Notes under the pieces: generated by a model
Told to the model about the DNA's origin: nothing
Seen by the model: the letters and a program-made list of their open reading frames with translations, nothing else
The model's database searches: none
Shown here: one piece after another, positions 32,930 through 41,756 of the stretch
How the letters are laid out: each line of letters begins with the position of its first letter
Numbering within the stretch: position 1 is the stretch's first letter
Position numbers and translations under genes: made by a program
NCBI RefSeq assembly: GCF_025465275.1
Contig: NZ_JAODNK010000086.1
Coordinates: 1-64,000 of the forward strand
DNA from: Nocardia sp.
GTDB taxonomy: Bacteria; Actinomycetota; Actinomycetes; Mycobacteriales; Mycobacteriaceae
Direction of reading: 5' to 3'
Length of the DNA stretch: 64,000 nucleotides

Positions 32930-33640
32930 GTGCTAGGACATTCACATGCAACTAGTGGCGCGCTCGCCTGGTCAGCAGCCGCCGCAGCATTACCGCTCAC
33001 CGTTTTGACCTATCCCGCAATAGAATCCGGGCAGATCAGGCCCGTCGACCTGGTGATGGGCACCTTCCTCACCGCAGGCGCGGCGCTGCTGCCCGACGCC
33101 GACCACCCCAACGGCACCATCTCCCATGTGCTGGGCCCGGTTTCACACGCCGCCTGCAAGGTGATCTCGAAAGTGTCCGGCGGACACCGGCATGCGACGC
33201 ACTCCTTCGCGTTCGTCGCCGCCATCACCTACGGCACCTGGGCCGGTGAACACTGGCTCGGCCGCTACTTCACGCTCGGGCTGGTCTTCTTCCTGCTCGC
33301 GCTCGCCATCCGGGCGCTGAACCTCGCGCCCACCGGTGACGGTGCCAAAGCCTGGGTCACCGTCGTAATCCTGGCCACCTGCGGCACATTCGCCATCGAC
33401 CACTGGATCAGCGACAAACCCCTCTGGCTGCCCTTCTCCGTCGGCCTGGGCTCCTTCGCGCACCTGGTTGGGGACTGCCTCACCGATCGCGGCTGCCGAC
33501 TGCTGTGGCCGCTGCAGATCCGCACCCGGATCCCCATCATCGAGCGCACCGGCAACAAGATGGAGACGTTCGTCCTCGTACCGATCTTCGCACTCGGCAC
33601 CATGGCTCTGCTCTGGTACACCATCACCCATCAACCGTGA
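32930..33640 (+). CDS. Membrane metal-dependent hydrolase (YdjM/DUF457 family)
   Basis: 236-residue membrane protein. The family hallmark is a set of acidic/His motifs next to helices: MLGHSHATSG at the start, LLPDADHPNGTISHVLGP, SGGHRHATHSFAF and HLVGDCLTDRGCRLLWPL. Five or so hydrophobic segments lie between. These His/Asp clusters probably hold metal at the membrane face. E. coli YdjM of the same family is DNA-damage-inducible, but no SOS box is evident here. The start is GTG at 32930. Downstream is a GC-rich hairpin. Confidence 0.85.
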   Translation: MLGHSHATSGALAWSAAAAALPLTVLTYPAIESGQIRPVDLVMGTFLTAGAALLPDADHPNGTISHVLGPVSHAACKVISKVSGGHRHATHSFAFVAAITYGTWAGEHWLGRYFTLGLVFFLLALAIRALNLAPTGDGAKAWVTVVILATCGTFAIDHWISDKPLWLPFSVGLGSFAHLVGDCLTDRGCRLLWPLQIRTRIPIIERTGNKMETFVLVPIFALGTMALLWYTITHQP

Positions 33641-33664
33641 TCACTCCCCAAGGGTGACAAGGGA

Positions 33665-33687
33665 ATTCCGGGGGCCGCGCCCCCGGA
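33665..33687. terminator. GC-rich hairpin after the YdjM-like gene
   Basis: TTCCGGGGGC and GCCCCCGGAA pair perfectly around CGC. There is no T-run, as is common for actinobacterial terminators. It lies 25 bp after the YdjM-like stop and 110 bp before the phosphoribosyltransferase start. Confidence 0.6.
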
Positions 33688-33797
33688 ACCCGCCGCATTT
33701 CCGGGACGTTCCGCCCACCCTGGGCGGAACCCGGCCGCACAGTCCTGACGTGCTCGTATGATCCGTTGGTCAGGTGTACGAAACCGATGGAGGCGGA

Positions 33798-34292
33798 ATG
33801 AGCGATCGCGAAGAACTCGACTGGGAACTGTTCGGCGACGCCAGCCGGGAGCTGGCACAGCAAATCGCCGACGACGGCTTCGAACCCGACCTGATCCTGT
33901 CCATCGCGCGCGGCGGACTCTTCGTCGCCGGATCGCTCGGCTACGCCCTCGACGTGAAGAACCTGCACGTCATGAACGTCGAGTTCTATACCGGCGTAGA
34001 CCAGCGCCTCGACCTGCCCGTCATGCTGCCGCCCGTACCCAATGCCGTCGACCTCACCGGCGCGACCGTGCTCGTCGCCGACGACGTCGCCGATACCGGC
34101 GCGACGCTCAAGCTGGTCCGCGACTTCTGCAAAGACCATGTCGCAGAGGTACGTTGCGCGGTCATCTATGAAAAGCCGCGCTCCGAGGTGAACTGCGAAT
34201 ACGTGTGGAAGCACACCGATCGATGGATCAACTTCCCGTGGTCAGTGCAACCGCCCGTCGTCAAACGCGCGGTGCGCGTACTCGACGCCTGA
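33798..34292 (+). CDS. Phosphoribosyltransferase family protein
   Basis: 164-residue type I phosphoribosyltransferase fold. The PRPP loop is VLVADDVADTGATLKLV (two acidic residues then TG). LILSIARGGLFVAGSLGYAL gives the first flexible region, and KPRSEVNCEYVWKHTDRWIN fits the xanthine/guanine PRTase-like group of actinobacteria. It may salvage a purine or belong to a related family of unknown substrate. ATG at 33798 has GGAGG upstream. Terminated by the strong hairpin at 34307. Confidence 0.88.
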   Translation: MSDREELDWELFGDASRELAQQIADDGFEPDLILSIARGGLFVAGSLGYALDVKNLHVMNVEFYTGVDQRLDLPVMLPPVPNAVDLTGATVLVADDVADTGATLKLVRDFCKDHVAEVRCAVIYEKPRSEVNCEYVWKHTDRWINFPWSVQPPVVKRAVRVLDA

Positions 34293-34306
34293 CCCCCCGG
34301 CACAGC

Positions 34307-34342
34307 AACGCGCCGGGTTCGAATCATCGAACCCGGCGCGTT
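34307..34342. terminator. Strong bidirectional terminator
   Basis: Perfect 16-bp arms (AACGCGCCGGGTTCGA) with an ATCA loop, followed by a T-rich stretch TTCTCGTTCT. It separates the convergent phosphoribosyltransferase and cyclophilin genes. Confidence 0.9.
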
Positions 34343-34364
34343 CTCGTTCTACTGGGAAGAAGCG

Positions 34365-34856
34365 TCAGACCAGTTCGGCGGACAGAATGGTGACGGCATC
34401 CACCGGCACATCCTGGTGGCCGGACTTGGAGCCGGTACGCACGCCCTCGATCGAGTCCACGACGGGAATGCCGTCGACAACCTTGCCGAACACGGTGTAG
34501 CCGAAACCATCCTGGCCCGGGTAGTTCAGGAAGTCGTTATTGCTGGAGTTGATGAAGAACTGCGCACTGGCCGAATGCGGATCGCTGGTGCGAGCCATGG
34601 CAACGGTGTACTTCTCGTTGCGCAGGCCGTTACTCGCCTCGTTCTCCACCTTGTTCGGCGCCGGCTTCTGCTTCATATCGGCGGTCATTCCGCCGCCCTG
34701 CACCATGAAACCGCGGATCACCCGGTGGAACACGGTATCGGTGTAGTGGCCCGCCTTGACGTAGTCGACGAAGTTCGCGACGGTCTTCGGCGCCTTGGCC
34801 TCGTCGAGTTCCAGGGTGATATCCCCGGCGGAGGTCTTCAGGAGCACTGTGGTCAT
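34365..34856 (-). CDS. Peptidyl-prolyl cis-trans isomerase (cyclophilin)
   Basis: Cytosolic single-domain cyclophilin of 163 residues that speeds proline isomerisation during folding. The domain fills the whole protein: ITLELDEAKAPKTVANFVDY, then YTDTVFHRVIRGFMVQGGGM (catalytic FHRVI and the FMVQGG core), SASAQFFINSSNNDFLN and GYTVFGKVVDGIPVVDSI. No signal peptide is present. ATG at 34856 matches the family start; an ATG three codons upstream is possible. It ends near the bidirectional terminator. One copy of the 23-bp direct repeat lies about 140 bp upstream. Confidence 0.93.
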   Translation of the reverse strand: MTTVLLKTSAGDITLELDEAKAPKTVANFVDYVKAGHYTDTVFHRVIRGFMVQGGGMTADMKQKPAPNKVENEASNGLRNEKYTVAMARTSDPHSASAQFFINSSNNDFLNYPGQDGFGYTVFGKVVDGIPVVDSIEGVRTGSKSGHQDVPVDAVTILSAELV

Positions 34857-34997
34857 GTCGCCCATCGTATGGGAGCCCGAAACCGGGCGACCGCCCGGCA
34901 TCCCAGCGGCCCTTCCCTATCTATGCGGAAAGGGTGATTGATGTGGGACAAGACGTTTCGCGGTAGGTGACTTCACGGAGCTTTCGCAAAAGCAAGT

Positions 34998-35020
34998 ACA
35001 TGCATAGATGCGCATATTTC
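34998..35020 (+). repeat. 23-bp direct repeat, copy 1
   Basis: ACATGCATAGATGCGCATAT plus TTC, identical to 35571-35593. The AT-rich surroundings (AATTATCTAATTG) contrast with the genome. It contains ATGCAT and the palindrome ATGCGCAT. It lies upstream of the cyclophilin gene and downstream of the VOC gene. Confidence 0.9.
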
Positions 35021-35061
35021 AATTATCTAATTGCACTACCTTCGGCGGAGCCGCGCCGGCC

Positions 35062-35448
35062 TCACACCTCGTACAGCTCTAGCGGCAGATTGTCCGGATC
35101 GGCGAAGAATCCGAACCGCTTCCCCGTGTACTCATCAACCCGCACCTCCTCCACCCGAACGCCCTGAGCTGCCAATTCCGCCAGGGCCTCCCCCACATCC
35201 GCCACCACGAAGGCCAGGTGCCGCAGGCCGGCCGCCTCGGGCCGCGAAGGCCGCGGCGGCGAATCCGGGAACGAGAACAACTCCAGCTGCCCACCATCCG
35301 GAAGCGCGAGATCCAGCTTGTACGAACGCCTTTCCGCCCGATAGTGCTCGGCCAGCACCCGCAGGCCGAGCACCTCGGTATAGAACGCCTTCGACTTCTC
35401 GTAATCCGACGCGATCACCGCGACATGATGGATTCGCTGCAGCTCCAC
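35062..35448 (-). CDS. VOC family protein (glyoxalase-like)
   Basis: 128-residue vicinal-oxygen-chelate protein. The two beta-alpha-beta modules are visible: RIHHVAVIASDYEKSKAFYT, then LPDGGQLELFSFPD, GLRHLAFVVADVGEAL and FFADPDNLPLELYEV. Metal ligands would be the His in HHVAV, a Glu in QLELF, the His in RHLAF and the Glu in LPLELYE, so it is likely active. It resembles YaeR/GloA2-type lactoylglutathione-lyase-like proteins. GTG at 35448 is preferred over 35478 by family alignment. It lies between two identical 23-bp repeats. Confidence 0.85.
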   Translation of the reverse strand: MELQRIHHVAVIASDYEKSKAFYTEVLGLRVLAEHYRAERRSYKLDLALPDGGQLELFSFPDSPPRPSRPEAAGLRHLAFVVADVGEALAELAAQGVRVEEVRVDEYTGKRFGFFADPDNLPLELYEV

Positions 35449-35823
35449 GTGCCAGACGTTAGCCCACCGCACCGACATTCAGCCGCAACCCAGGCACCCC
35501 TCTCCTTCTTGAGGCTGCTTTTTCTAACGGGCGGTTCTACTGGCGACTTCCTGCGACACACCGGGGTGTCACATGCATAGATGCGCATATTTCCATGTTC
35601 ACATGAAATACATCCGGCTACTCGGTCCTGAATTGCTGCAGCGACGTGTGGCGTTCCCCCAGCTCGCGAAGGCGGATTGCGCGAGCGCCGCCGCGGCCGC
35701 AGCCATGGCCCTCCCCCGAATCGAAAGGCATCGATGGTTACCGACAGCTCGCGTGGCGAGGTTGTAGTGTCGGAACGGATGCGTTCAGGGATGTAAATGA
35801 ACCTACGGACCGAGGGATACGCC
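35449..35823. other. Intergenic region with repeat copy 2
   Basis: No gene is seen in 375 bp between the divergent VOC gene and the gene at 35824. It contains the second 23-bp repeat and an AT-richer stretch around 35570-35620, which may hold promoters for either side. Confidence 0.5.
35571..35593 (+). repeat. 23-bp direct repeat, copy 2
   Basis: Identical to 34998-35020. It lies about 120 bp upstream of the VOC start. Copies 1 and 2 enclose the VOC gene in a 550-bp interval. Confidence 0.9.
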
Positions 35824-36285
35824 ATGTCTTATGCCGTGGATTTCACCGATGTCTCGACCGTCGGACTGCAATCGTCGCCGGTCGCGGACGCGCTCGCCGG
35901 CCTTCGGGCGAACGAGGCCCGGTACTTCAAGAACAAGTACGACCACGTCTTCACGGTGGAGCCAGCGGGCAAAGCCCAATCGACCATCGACTGGGTCCAT
36001 AACATCCTGGAGAAGGAGCGTGGCATCGTGATCGCCTCGCCCCCGCTCGAGGCAACGGCCTTCCAGGTCCAGAACATCAAGATGGCCTACGTCTTCTACG
36101 AGAGCGGCCTGTCGATCAACGTGATGTACACGATCGACGACGGTGGGAAACGCGCGGTGGGGTTCAAGCTCTCCGACGGGATGGAAGTCCCCGAGGAGCT
36201 CTCGGCGTTCAAGTTCGCGCGGCAGAAGTCGAAGCTGGCCGGAACGATTCGCGGCTCCTACTTCGTGATCAAGAACGAATACTGA
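35824..36285 (+). CDS. Uncharacterised conserved-looking protein
   Basis: 153-residue soluble protein without a family I recognise. It begins MSYAVDFTDVSTVGLQSSPV and ends IRGSYFVIKNEY. The middle has alternating beta-type segments (RGIVIASPPLEATAFQV, MAYVFYESGLSINVMYTIDD) and a basic C-terminal region (FKFARQKSKLAG). ATG at 35824 has GAGGGA upstream, better than 35797. No membrane helix or signal peptide is seen. It converges on the fructosamine-kinase gene seven bases away. Codon use looks normal for the window, so the gene is probably real. Confidence 0.72.
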   Translation: MSYAVDFTDVSTVGLQSSPVADALAGLRANEARYFKNKYDHVFTVEPAGKAQSTIDWVHNILEKERGIVIASPPLEATAFQVQNIKMAYVFYESGLSINVMYTIDDGGKRAVGFKLSDGMEVPEELSAFKFARQKSKLAGTIRGSYFVIKNEY

Positions 36286-36292
36286 CGCCCGG

Positions 36293-37189
36293 CTATCCCG
36301 CGAGCGCCGAGGCCGCAGCCGCCAGCAACATCCCGCGATACGAGCCGCCGAACAGCACCACATGCACCAGCAGCGGATGCAGTTGATGCAGCGGAATGCG
36401 TTGCCGCCAACCCGAAGCCAGGGGTGCGGACTCCCGATAGGCGGCGAGAATCAGCTCGAGGTGCGGGGCGCCGAACAGGGCGAGCATGGCCAGATCGGTC
36501 TCCCGATGCCCGCCGTGCCCGGCCGGATCGATGAGCAGCGCACGCTGCCCGGACCAGTGCACATTGCCCGACCACAGGTCACCGTGAATACGACTCGGCG
36601 GTTCCGGCGGGCCCGACAGATGGCCGATGCGCTGCATGACCCGTTCGATCAGCCGAATGCCGTCCCGGCCCAGGTATTGCGCCGCGGCCGGGAGGTACGG
36701 AGCCAGCCGCCGCTCGGCGTACCAGCTCCCCCACTCCCCCGCACTCGGCGAATTGTCCAGCGGCAGTGTGGCAATGAAGCCGGGCCAGGGTGCGCCGTAG
36801 GTGGCCGGCGACGTGGCGTGCAGTTCGGCCAGAGCGCGCCCGAACTGTGCGGCGGCGGCCGGTGACGCGGATTCCGGCGCCAGCCACGGCAACACGAGCA
36901 TGCGATCGTCATCAGCGATCACCGGCGGGACGATCGCCGCGTCAGCTTCGGCGAGCCAGCGCAGACCGGCCGCTTCCGCCGCGAACACTCCCCCGGGCAC
37001 GAACAACTCAGCGTCCGAATCGAGTCGATCCGCCGAGGGTTCGGCATCGTCCGGCGCCGCTTTGACGAATACCGAACGGCCGTCGGCCAACTCGCCTCTG
37101 TACAGGGTCCAGGCATGCTGCCGTCCAAGGCTGGCCAATCGGTCGACCGGCACACCGGTGAGTTCGCACAGGCGCGCGGCGACGTCCAT
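36293..37189 (-). CDS. Fructosamine kinase family protein
   Basis: Kinase of 298 residues in the fructosamine-3-kinase/aminoglycoside phosphotransferase fold. SVFVKAAPDD holds the ATP-site Lys, the HELR-like region is FAAEAAGLRWLAEA, the catalytic loop is RIHGDLWSGNVHW and the metal loop LIDPAGHGGHRETDLAM. Family members phosphorylate sugar-modified lysines or small ketoamines as part of protein deglycation. ATG at 37189 begins the conserved part; the upstream frame extension is unsupported. Same strand as the XRE regulator upstream but separated by 236 bp. Confidence 0.9.
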   Translation of the reverse strand: MDVAARLCELTGVPVDRLASLGRQHAWTLYRGELADGRSVFVKAAPDDAEPSADRLDSDAELFVPGGVFAAEAAGLRWLAEADAAIVPPVIADDDRMLVLPWLAPESASPAAAAQFGRALAELHATSPATYGAPWPGFIATLPLDNSPSAGEWGSWYAERRLAPYLPAAAQYLGRDGIRLIERVMQRIGHLSGPPEPPSRIHGDLWSGNVHWSGQRALLIDPAGHGGHRETDLAMLALFGAPHLELILAAYRESAPLASGWRQRIPLHQLHPLLVHVVLFGGSYRGMLLAAAASALAG

Positions 37190-37425
37190 GAATACACATT
37201 GTGTCGGATTTCGACTCAGGTGGTACTGGCTCGAGCGGCCAGAATCGCCATGAGCGGCAGATCGGTGGGTTGTGACCACAGAGGCCGAATCGGTCGTGAC
37301 GAGTCTGTGGCTGGCGGGCGACCGATGGCGGAGTCGATCTCGCACGTCGGCCCGGCGAGGTTCACCGGGCGCGGCGGCCGGTGCGGTGCGGACATCGAAT
37401 TACGAGCACAGGCCGCCTGTTGTTC

Positions 37426-38220
37426 CTAGGAGTCGGCGCGGATGGCGATGCGTTCGCGCAGGAGGGCTGCGGTGACCGCGTCGGCGGGGAAGAAGGCTTC
37501 GATCGCCAACTCGGCCACGGTCACGTTCATGGGTGTGCCGAATACCGTGGTGACGCTGATGAATGCGAGTTCGTGGCCGTCGTAGCGGTAGCGCATCGGG
37601 ACAACGGCCTGGTCCGGGTCCGGTAGTCCGGGGGATTCCTCGCCGCCGGGGTAGCCGCGCAATTCTTGGAGGAGCGCGATCAATTCGGGTGCGCCGCTGA
37701 CATCGATCTGCCGTTGCAGTCGCTCGAAGAGGTGGCCGCGCCATTCGGCGAGGTTGATGATGCGGCTTGCCAGACCGTCCGGATGCAGGCTCAGGCGCAG
37801 CACATTGACGGGCGCCTCCAGTAGCCGCGGGTCGGCGCCTTCCAGGAACAGTGCGATGCCCGCATTGGCGTCGACCATGTTCCAGCCGGCGTCGACGGCC
37901 AGCGCCGGATGCGGTTCGTGCCCGGCGAGAATCTGCCGGATGGCGCTGCGCACCGGTTCCATGGCGGGGGTATCCAATTCGGGTTCGGCGTAGACGGGTG
38001 CGTAGCCGGCGGCGAGCAGCATCCGATTGCGTTCCCGCAGCGGGATCTCCAGCTCATCGGACAGGTGCAGGATCATCTGCCGGCTCGGCGTGGCTCGACC
38101 CGTCTCGATGAAGCTGAGATGCCGGGTGGAGGTCTCCGCCCGCCCAGCCAGTTCGAGCTGGCTGAGCCGTCGCGTGACTCGCCAATGCCGTAGGAGGTCG
38201 CCGGCAGTCTGTGTACGCAT
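37426..38220 (-). CDS. XRE-family regulator with MmyB-like C-terminal domain
   Basis: 264-residue helix-turn-helix protein. The N-terminal Cro/C1-type HTH is RRLSQLELAGRAETSTRHLS with FIETGRATPSRQMILHL; the rest (ALAVDAGWNMVDANAGIALF, VNVLRLSLHPDGLASRIINL) is the MmyB-like ligand-binding domain found in methylenomycin-type activators. It probably senses a small molecule and regulates a neighbour. No operator could be singled out. ATG at 38220 starts the conserved sequence. Three intergenic hundreds of bases upstream carry the palindromic repeat copy B. Confidence 0.9.
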   Translation of the reverse strand: MRTQTAGDLLRHWRVTRRLSQLELAGRAETSTRHLSFIETGRATPSRQMILHLSDELEIPLRERNRMLLAAGYAPVYAEPELDTPAMEPVRSAIRQILAGHEPHPALAVDAGWNMVDANAGIALFLEGADPRLLEAPVNVLRLSLHPDGLASRIINLAEWRGHLFERLQRQIDVSGAPELIALLQELRGYPGGEESPGLPDPDQAVVPMRYRYDGHELAFISVTTVFGTPMNVTVAELAIEAFFPADAVTAALLRERIAIRADS

Positions 38221-38573
38221 GCGTTGATCGTACGAATCTGCGGCACCGCAAACCATTACCCGTCAGGTAATGCCCTGCGACGCCTGTTCGCACACGATGC
38301 ATCGGACGCATGGAACCGGTTGCCGCAGCACCGCTTCCGAGCCGCAGCCGGCGCCCGATGCCAGTCCGCATTGGTCATGTATGCACGACGCGGCGGGACG
38401 CGTCGCCGAGAACGGACCGCATCGGGTTGGGCCGACCTTGCTGAACTGTGTGCGGCGAAACCGGTCTGAGCAGTCAGGGATCGGCGGTTGGCGACAGATT
38501 TTGACGTGGCGCGGGGGTTTGTGACCGCGTAGGCCGGAATTTCGGCTGCTGGAATCTCGAGGTGCCCCTTACT
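38221..38573. other. Intergenic region holding repeat copy B
   Basis: 353 bp without a supported gene between the XRE regulator start and the NmrA-like gene end. It contains the palindromic element at 38462-38536. Nothing else was recognised. Confidence 0.55.
38462..38536. repeat. 75-bp palindromic dispersed element, copy B
   Basis: Ends CGGTCTGAGCAGTC and GACCGCGTAGGCCG are imperfectly paired. It is related to copy A (11094-11167) in the same orientation, with the middle ATTTTG and TCAGG-ATCGGCG blocks kept. Copy B is the more decayed palindrome. Confidence 0.68.
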
Positions 38574-39443
38574 TCAGTGGCCGGGGCGGTGGGTGGCGAA
38601 GTCGGCGAGGGTGATCGGGGGGTGGCCGCCGTACTGCTGGATGGTGGGGGTCACCTGGTAGAGCCCGGTGCCTTCGCCCAACAGGCGGAAGATCTCCCAG
38701 AGTTTGGTGAGGTGTTCGGCGGCGTGCGGGCTGCCGTAGACATCCAGGGCCCAGCGGCGCCAGGTTTCCGGGTCGGTATCGCGGTAGGTGCGGCCGAGGG
38801 TATGGGCTGCGGCGCCGATGGATTGGACGTCGCCGGTGAGAAGTAGGACCGGGTCGGCTTTGATGTCGAGGTCGCTGAGCAGGCCCGCGGCCACGCGGGC
38901 GACATCGCTCGCGGCGACGAGCGGTAATTCGGTGTGCGCCGGGCCCATGGGCAGGGTGAGAGCGGCGGGGTCCCCGGTGTCGGCGATGCGGGCGAGGTTT
39001 TCGTAGAAGACGGCCGCGCGCAAGTGGATTGCGCCGACCTCCGCCCAATCGAGGAGTTGTTCGGCCACCCAGTGCTGGCGCATGCGCGGGGTGAGCGCCT
39101 GCGGTCCGGCGGCGAGCTGGGAGACGGCGACAACACGCTCGATCCGGGCTTCACGGGCACAGACCGCGAAAGCGCCTGCGGCATCGAGGAGTCCGTCGAT
39201 TACAGGATAGGTGAAGTACGCGGCCCGCACACCGTCCATGGCAGCGCGGGTGAAGGCGATCTCGCGGAGGTCCCCGACCAGGACGTTCGCGCCGAGTGCC
39301 CGTAGCACCATGGCACGTTCGTCATCGGTATGGACGAGAGCACGCACGGGGATGCCGCGCCCGAGGAGTTGCGCTGTGAGGTGCCGCCCGGTCGATCCCT
39401 GCCGTCCCCCGGCGGCACCGGTGACGAGTACCGGTTCCATCAT
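38574..39443 (-). CDS. NmrA-like NAD(P)-binding protein
   Basis: 289-residue atypical SDR. EPVLVTGAAGGRQGSTGRHL holds the glycine-rich loop, with GANVLVGDLREIAFTRAAMD as the cofactor discriminator. RVVAVSQLAAGPQALTPRMR, HLRAAVFYENLARIA and the C-terminal helices are NmrA-type, with no YxxxK active site. It could be a redox sensor or reductase. ATG ATG at 39443-39438 gives two possible starts and a weak ribosome site. A paralogue of the transposon-borne NmrA-like gene at the family level only; the sequences are clearly different. Confidence 0.83.
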   Translation of the reverse strand: MMEPVLVTGAAGGRQGSTGRHLTAQLLGRGIPVRALVHTDDERAMVLRALGANVLVGDLREIAFTRAAMDGVRAAYFTYPVIDGLLDAAGAFAVCAREARIERVVAVSQLAAGPQALTPRMRQHWVAEQLLDWAEVGAIHLRAAVFYENLARIADTGDPAALTLPMGPAHTELPLVAASDVARVAAGLLSDLDIKADPVLLLTGDVQSIGAAAHTLGRTYRDTDPETWRRWALDVYGSPHAAEHLTKLWEIFRLLGEGTGLYQVTPTIQQYGGHPPITLADFATHRPGH

Positions 39444-39797
39444 CCAACGGTACGGCCCAGGCCATTGCGCCACAGCCCGTTTCACCCCCCGTCGCGAGAT
39501 CCATCAGCATGCCGCGCGTGGCGACCTTCGATGAGCGCTGCACGAGCCGGCGGAGCGTCGCACGGTCTATCGGAGAGCTCGTATCCGCGCTCGGGCCGAC
39601 CGACGAGCTGATGCAGCCGAAGGCACTCCGTGCAACCAGGCCGGTGAGCGCCATTCACATAGCGGCGGTCCGCAAAACCGTCCCATCGCCGAGTGGGCTC
39701 TGGTGGAGGATTTTCTCGGCGTTTCCCGCCACCAGAGCCCACTCGATGTCGTTCGCTTGTGCGTTGGCGGCGCACCGCTTGGGGTGTGGTTTGCCCG
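39444..39797. other. Intergenic region with hairpin
   Basis: 354 bp without a supported gene; the open frames have no recognisable sequence. It contains the hairpin at 39690-39745 near the 3' end of the CocE-type gene. Confidence 0.5.
39690..39745. repeat. Long inverted repeat (17-bp arms, 22-nt loop)
   Basis: CGAGTGGGCTCTGGTGG at 39690-39706 pairs perfectly with 39729-39745. It begins 52 bp past the CocE-type stop (reading leftwards). The loop contains TTTTCTCGGCGTTTCC. It may terminate that gene but lacks a following T-run. Confidence 0.82.
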
Positions 39798-41756
39798 TTA
39801 TGCCGTGACGGGTGGTTCCTCGAGGGTTGCGGGGGCGGCCAGGAAGGTGAGCCGGCTGGGGTGGCGGGGGTCGAGCACGATGGCTTGGTCTTTGATGTGG
39901 CGGGAGACAACCGGGGTGAGGAAGTAGCGAGGCCAGCTGGTTCGGGCTACGGCTACCCGGAGGCGGTGGCCCTCGTGCAGGACTGCCTCCGTGGGGGTGA
40001 TGTCTATGTCGAGATCGTGGGGGGTGCCGGGTTGGACGGGGAGGACGGTGTCGGCGGTCAAAGGATGGTCTGCGGTGAGGAGTTGGCCGTCGACGTAGTG
40101 GCTGGTGCTGTCGTGCACGGCGCGGCGGCTGGAGCGCAGGGCGCCGCGGGCGATGACCGCGGAGGAACCGTCCGGGGAGACATCGCAGATCGTGACTGCC
40201 CAGAAGGCGTCCGTACCACTGGTGACTACCCGCAGATGCAGGTTGAGCGGACCCGAGAGCAGCAGATCCTCCGGCAGCGGCGCACTGGTGAAGGCGACGG
40301 CCGCGGCCTCGTGCGCGCGATCGTCGACGGCCCAGTCGCGTCCGAGCAGGGTCGGCAGGCCCATCAGGATCCAGCTGCTGGTCTGGGAGGTGATGCCGGG
40401 TCGCTTGCGCGGCATGCGGATTCGGCCGGGGTAGCGGTCAGGTGTGTCGGTCAGGGAGCCGTCGTCGGCGGCGTGTGATGCCGCGCCGCTGGCATCGGCG
40501 GACAGGTACCACTGGTGGACGCGGGCGTCGGGGTGCGGGAAGGTGTCGCGACTGACCCAGCCGCCGCCGAGCTGTCGGACGGTGACGGGCCCGTATTCGT
40601 CTATCCCGTTGTCGATGCCTTTGACCCAGCGGTCGAAGAAGGCGCATTGCAGTTCGTCGAGGCGTTGCGGGTGGTCGGCGGAGCCGAATCCGGTGCCGGG
40701 GCCGACGTGATAGCTGTCCTCGACGACGAGTTGTGCTGCGCCGGCGGGCAGTCGGAGCCGCTGGTGCAGGGCGGGCGCGGAGCGCACGAAGACGTCGTGC
40801 CAGCCGGCGTGGATCCAGGTGGCGGCGGTGAAGTTCTCCAGCCGAGGTCGCCGGTCGGTGGCTTCGTCATCGTAGAAGTGCTGGTGGTGTTGATCGGACA
40901 GCAGTGCTCCGGCGACATCGGGCAGCCGGGTGAAAGGGCTGGCGAGGCGGTCGCGCAGAAACTGGCCGACGGCACCGGTTTTCACCAGTCCGGGGACCGA
41001 GGGCAGCCATTTGGTGCCGTTGACGGCGGCGATCCAGGCCAGATTGAAGGTGGACTGGGTGCCGCCGGTGAGCATGATGTCGCGGGTCGGGTCTTCCGAA
41101 CCGACCAGGGCGAAGACCGCTTTCAGGCCTTCGGGCCGGTGTCCGGCGGTTTGCAGGGCGGTGATGGCGAGGTAGGAGATGCCGGTCATGGCGAGGTCGC
41201 CATTGCACCAGGGCTGATTGCGCACCCACTCCAGGACCTCGAGGTGGTCACGCTGTTCCCGCGCGGACATGAGTTCGAGTCGCCCGGTGGAGGTTCCGGT
41301 GCCGCGCACATCGACCGCGACATGGATGTAGCCGCGGGCGATCAGGGTTCGGTTGGCGCGTATCGATTCCAGCGCACCGCCGCCGAGCGCACGCAGCATT
41401 TCCCGGCCGCCCGCACGCCCGTGTGCGGACGGCGGGACCGCCCGGTACACCAGGGGCCCGAGCGCCGAGACCAGGTTGATCAGCGGGTTGGCACGGGTCA
41501 TCAGGGTCTTGTTGTACGGGCTCAGGGTGATGACCGCCGGGAGTTCCTCGGTGACCACAGTGCCGTGCCGATCGGCGGGCCGGGTGATGTCGGCGGACAG
41601 AATTGTCCCGTCGCTCAAGCGGATTCCGATCCCCCGATCCACGTGAATGCGGGGATGAATGGCCGGCCCGAGCTTGAAGCGTGCGTTCGGGGGCAGTGTG
41701 GCGCCGCGTGCGCCTATCGCGGCCGAAGCGGAGGCGGATTCCTGCGAAGGCGACAT
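39798..41756 (-). CDS. CocE/NonD family hydrolase (X-Pro dipeptidyl-peptidase-like)
   Basis: 652-residue S15-type hydrolase. It has an alpha/beta core (VDRGIGIRLSDGTILSADIT, VAVDVRGTGTSTGRLE), nucleophile elbow MTGISYLAITAL, acid in IHAGWHDVFVRSAP and base in VVEDSYHVGPG. The C-terminal jelly-roll domain follows from about residue 440 (SGPLNLHLRVVTSGTDAFWA). The family includes cocaine esterase, glutaryl-7-ACA acylases and proline peptidases. No signal peptide is obvious, so it is probably cytosolic. It is a single gene with 178 bp to the acetyltransferase gene end. Confidence 0.9.
   Translation of the reverse strand: MSPSQESASASAAIGARGATLPPNARFKLGPAIHPRIHVDRGIGIRLSDGTILSADITRPADRHGTVVTEELPAVITLSPYNKTLMTRANPLINLVSALGPLVYRAVPPSAHGRAGGREMLRALGGGALESIRANRTLIARGYIHVAVDVRGTGTSTGRLELMSAREQRDHLEVLEWVRNQPWCNGDLAMTGISYLAITALQTAGHRPEGLKAVFALVGSEDPTRDIMLTGGTQSTFNLAWIAAVNGTKWLPSVPGLVKTGAVGQFLRDRLASPFTRLPDVAGALLSDQHHQHFYDDEATDRRPRLENFTAATWIHAGWHDVFVRSAPALHQRLRLPAGAAQLVVEDSYHVGPGTGFGSADHPQRLDELQCAFFDRWVKGIDNGIDEYGPVTVRQLGGGWVSRDTFPHPDARVHQWYLSADASGAASHAADDGSLTDTPDRYPGRIRMPRKRPGITSQTSSWILMGLPTLLGRDWAVDDRAHEAAAVAFTSAPLPEDLLLSGPLNLHLRVVTSGTDAFWAVTICDVSPDGSSAVIARGALRSSRRAVHDSTSHYVDGQLLTADHPLTADTVLPVQPGTPHDLDIDITPTEAVLHEGHRLRVAVARTSWPRYFLTPVVSRHIKDQAIVLDPRHPSRLTFLAAPATLEEPPVTA

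Noticed and set aside
34998..35593. Integrase attachment sites (att) for an island
   Set aside because: No integrase or tRNA is near and the interval holds one ordinary gene. The repeats are reported as unexplained instead.
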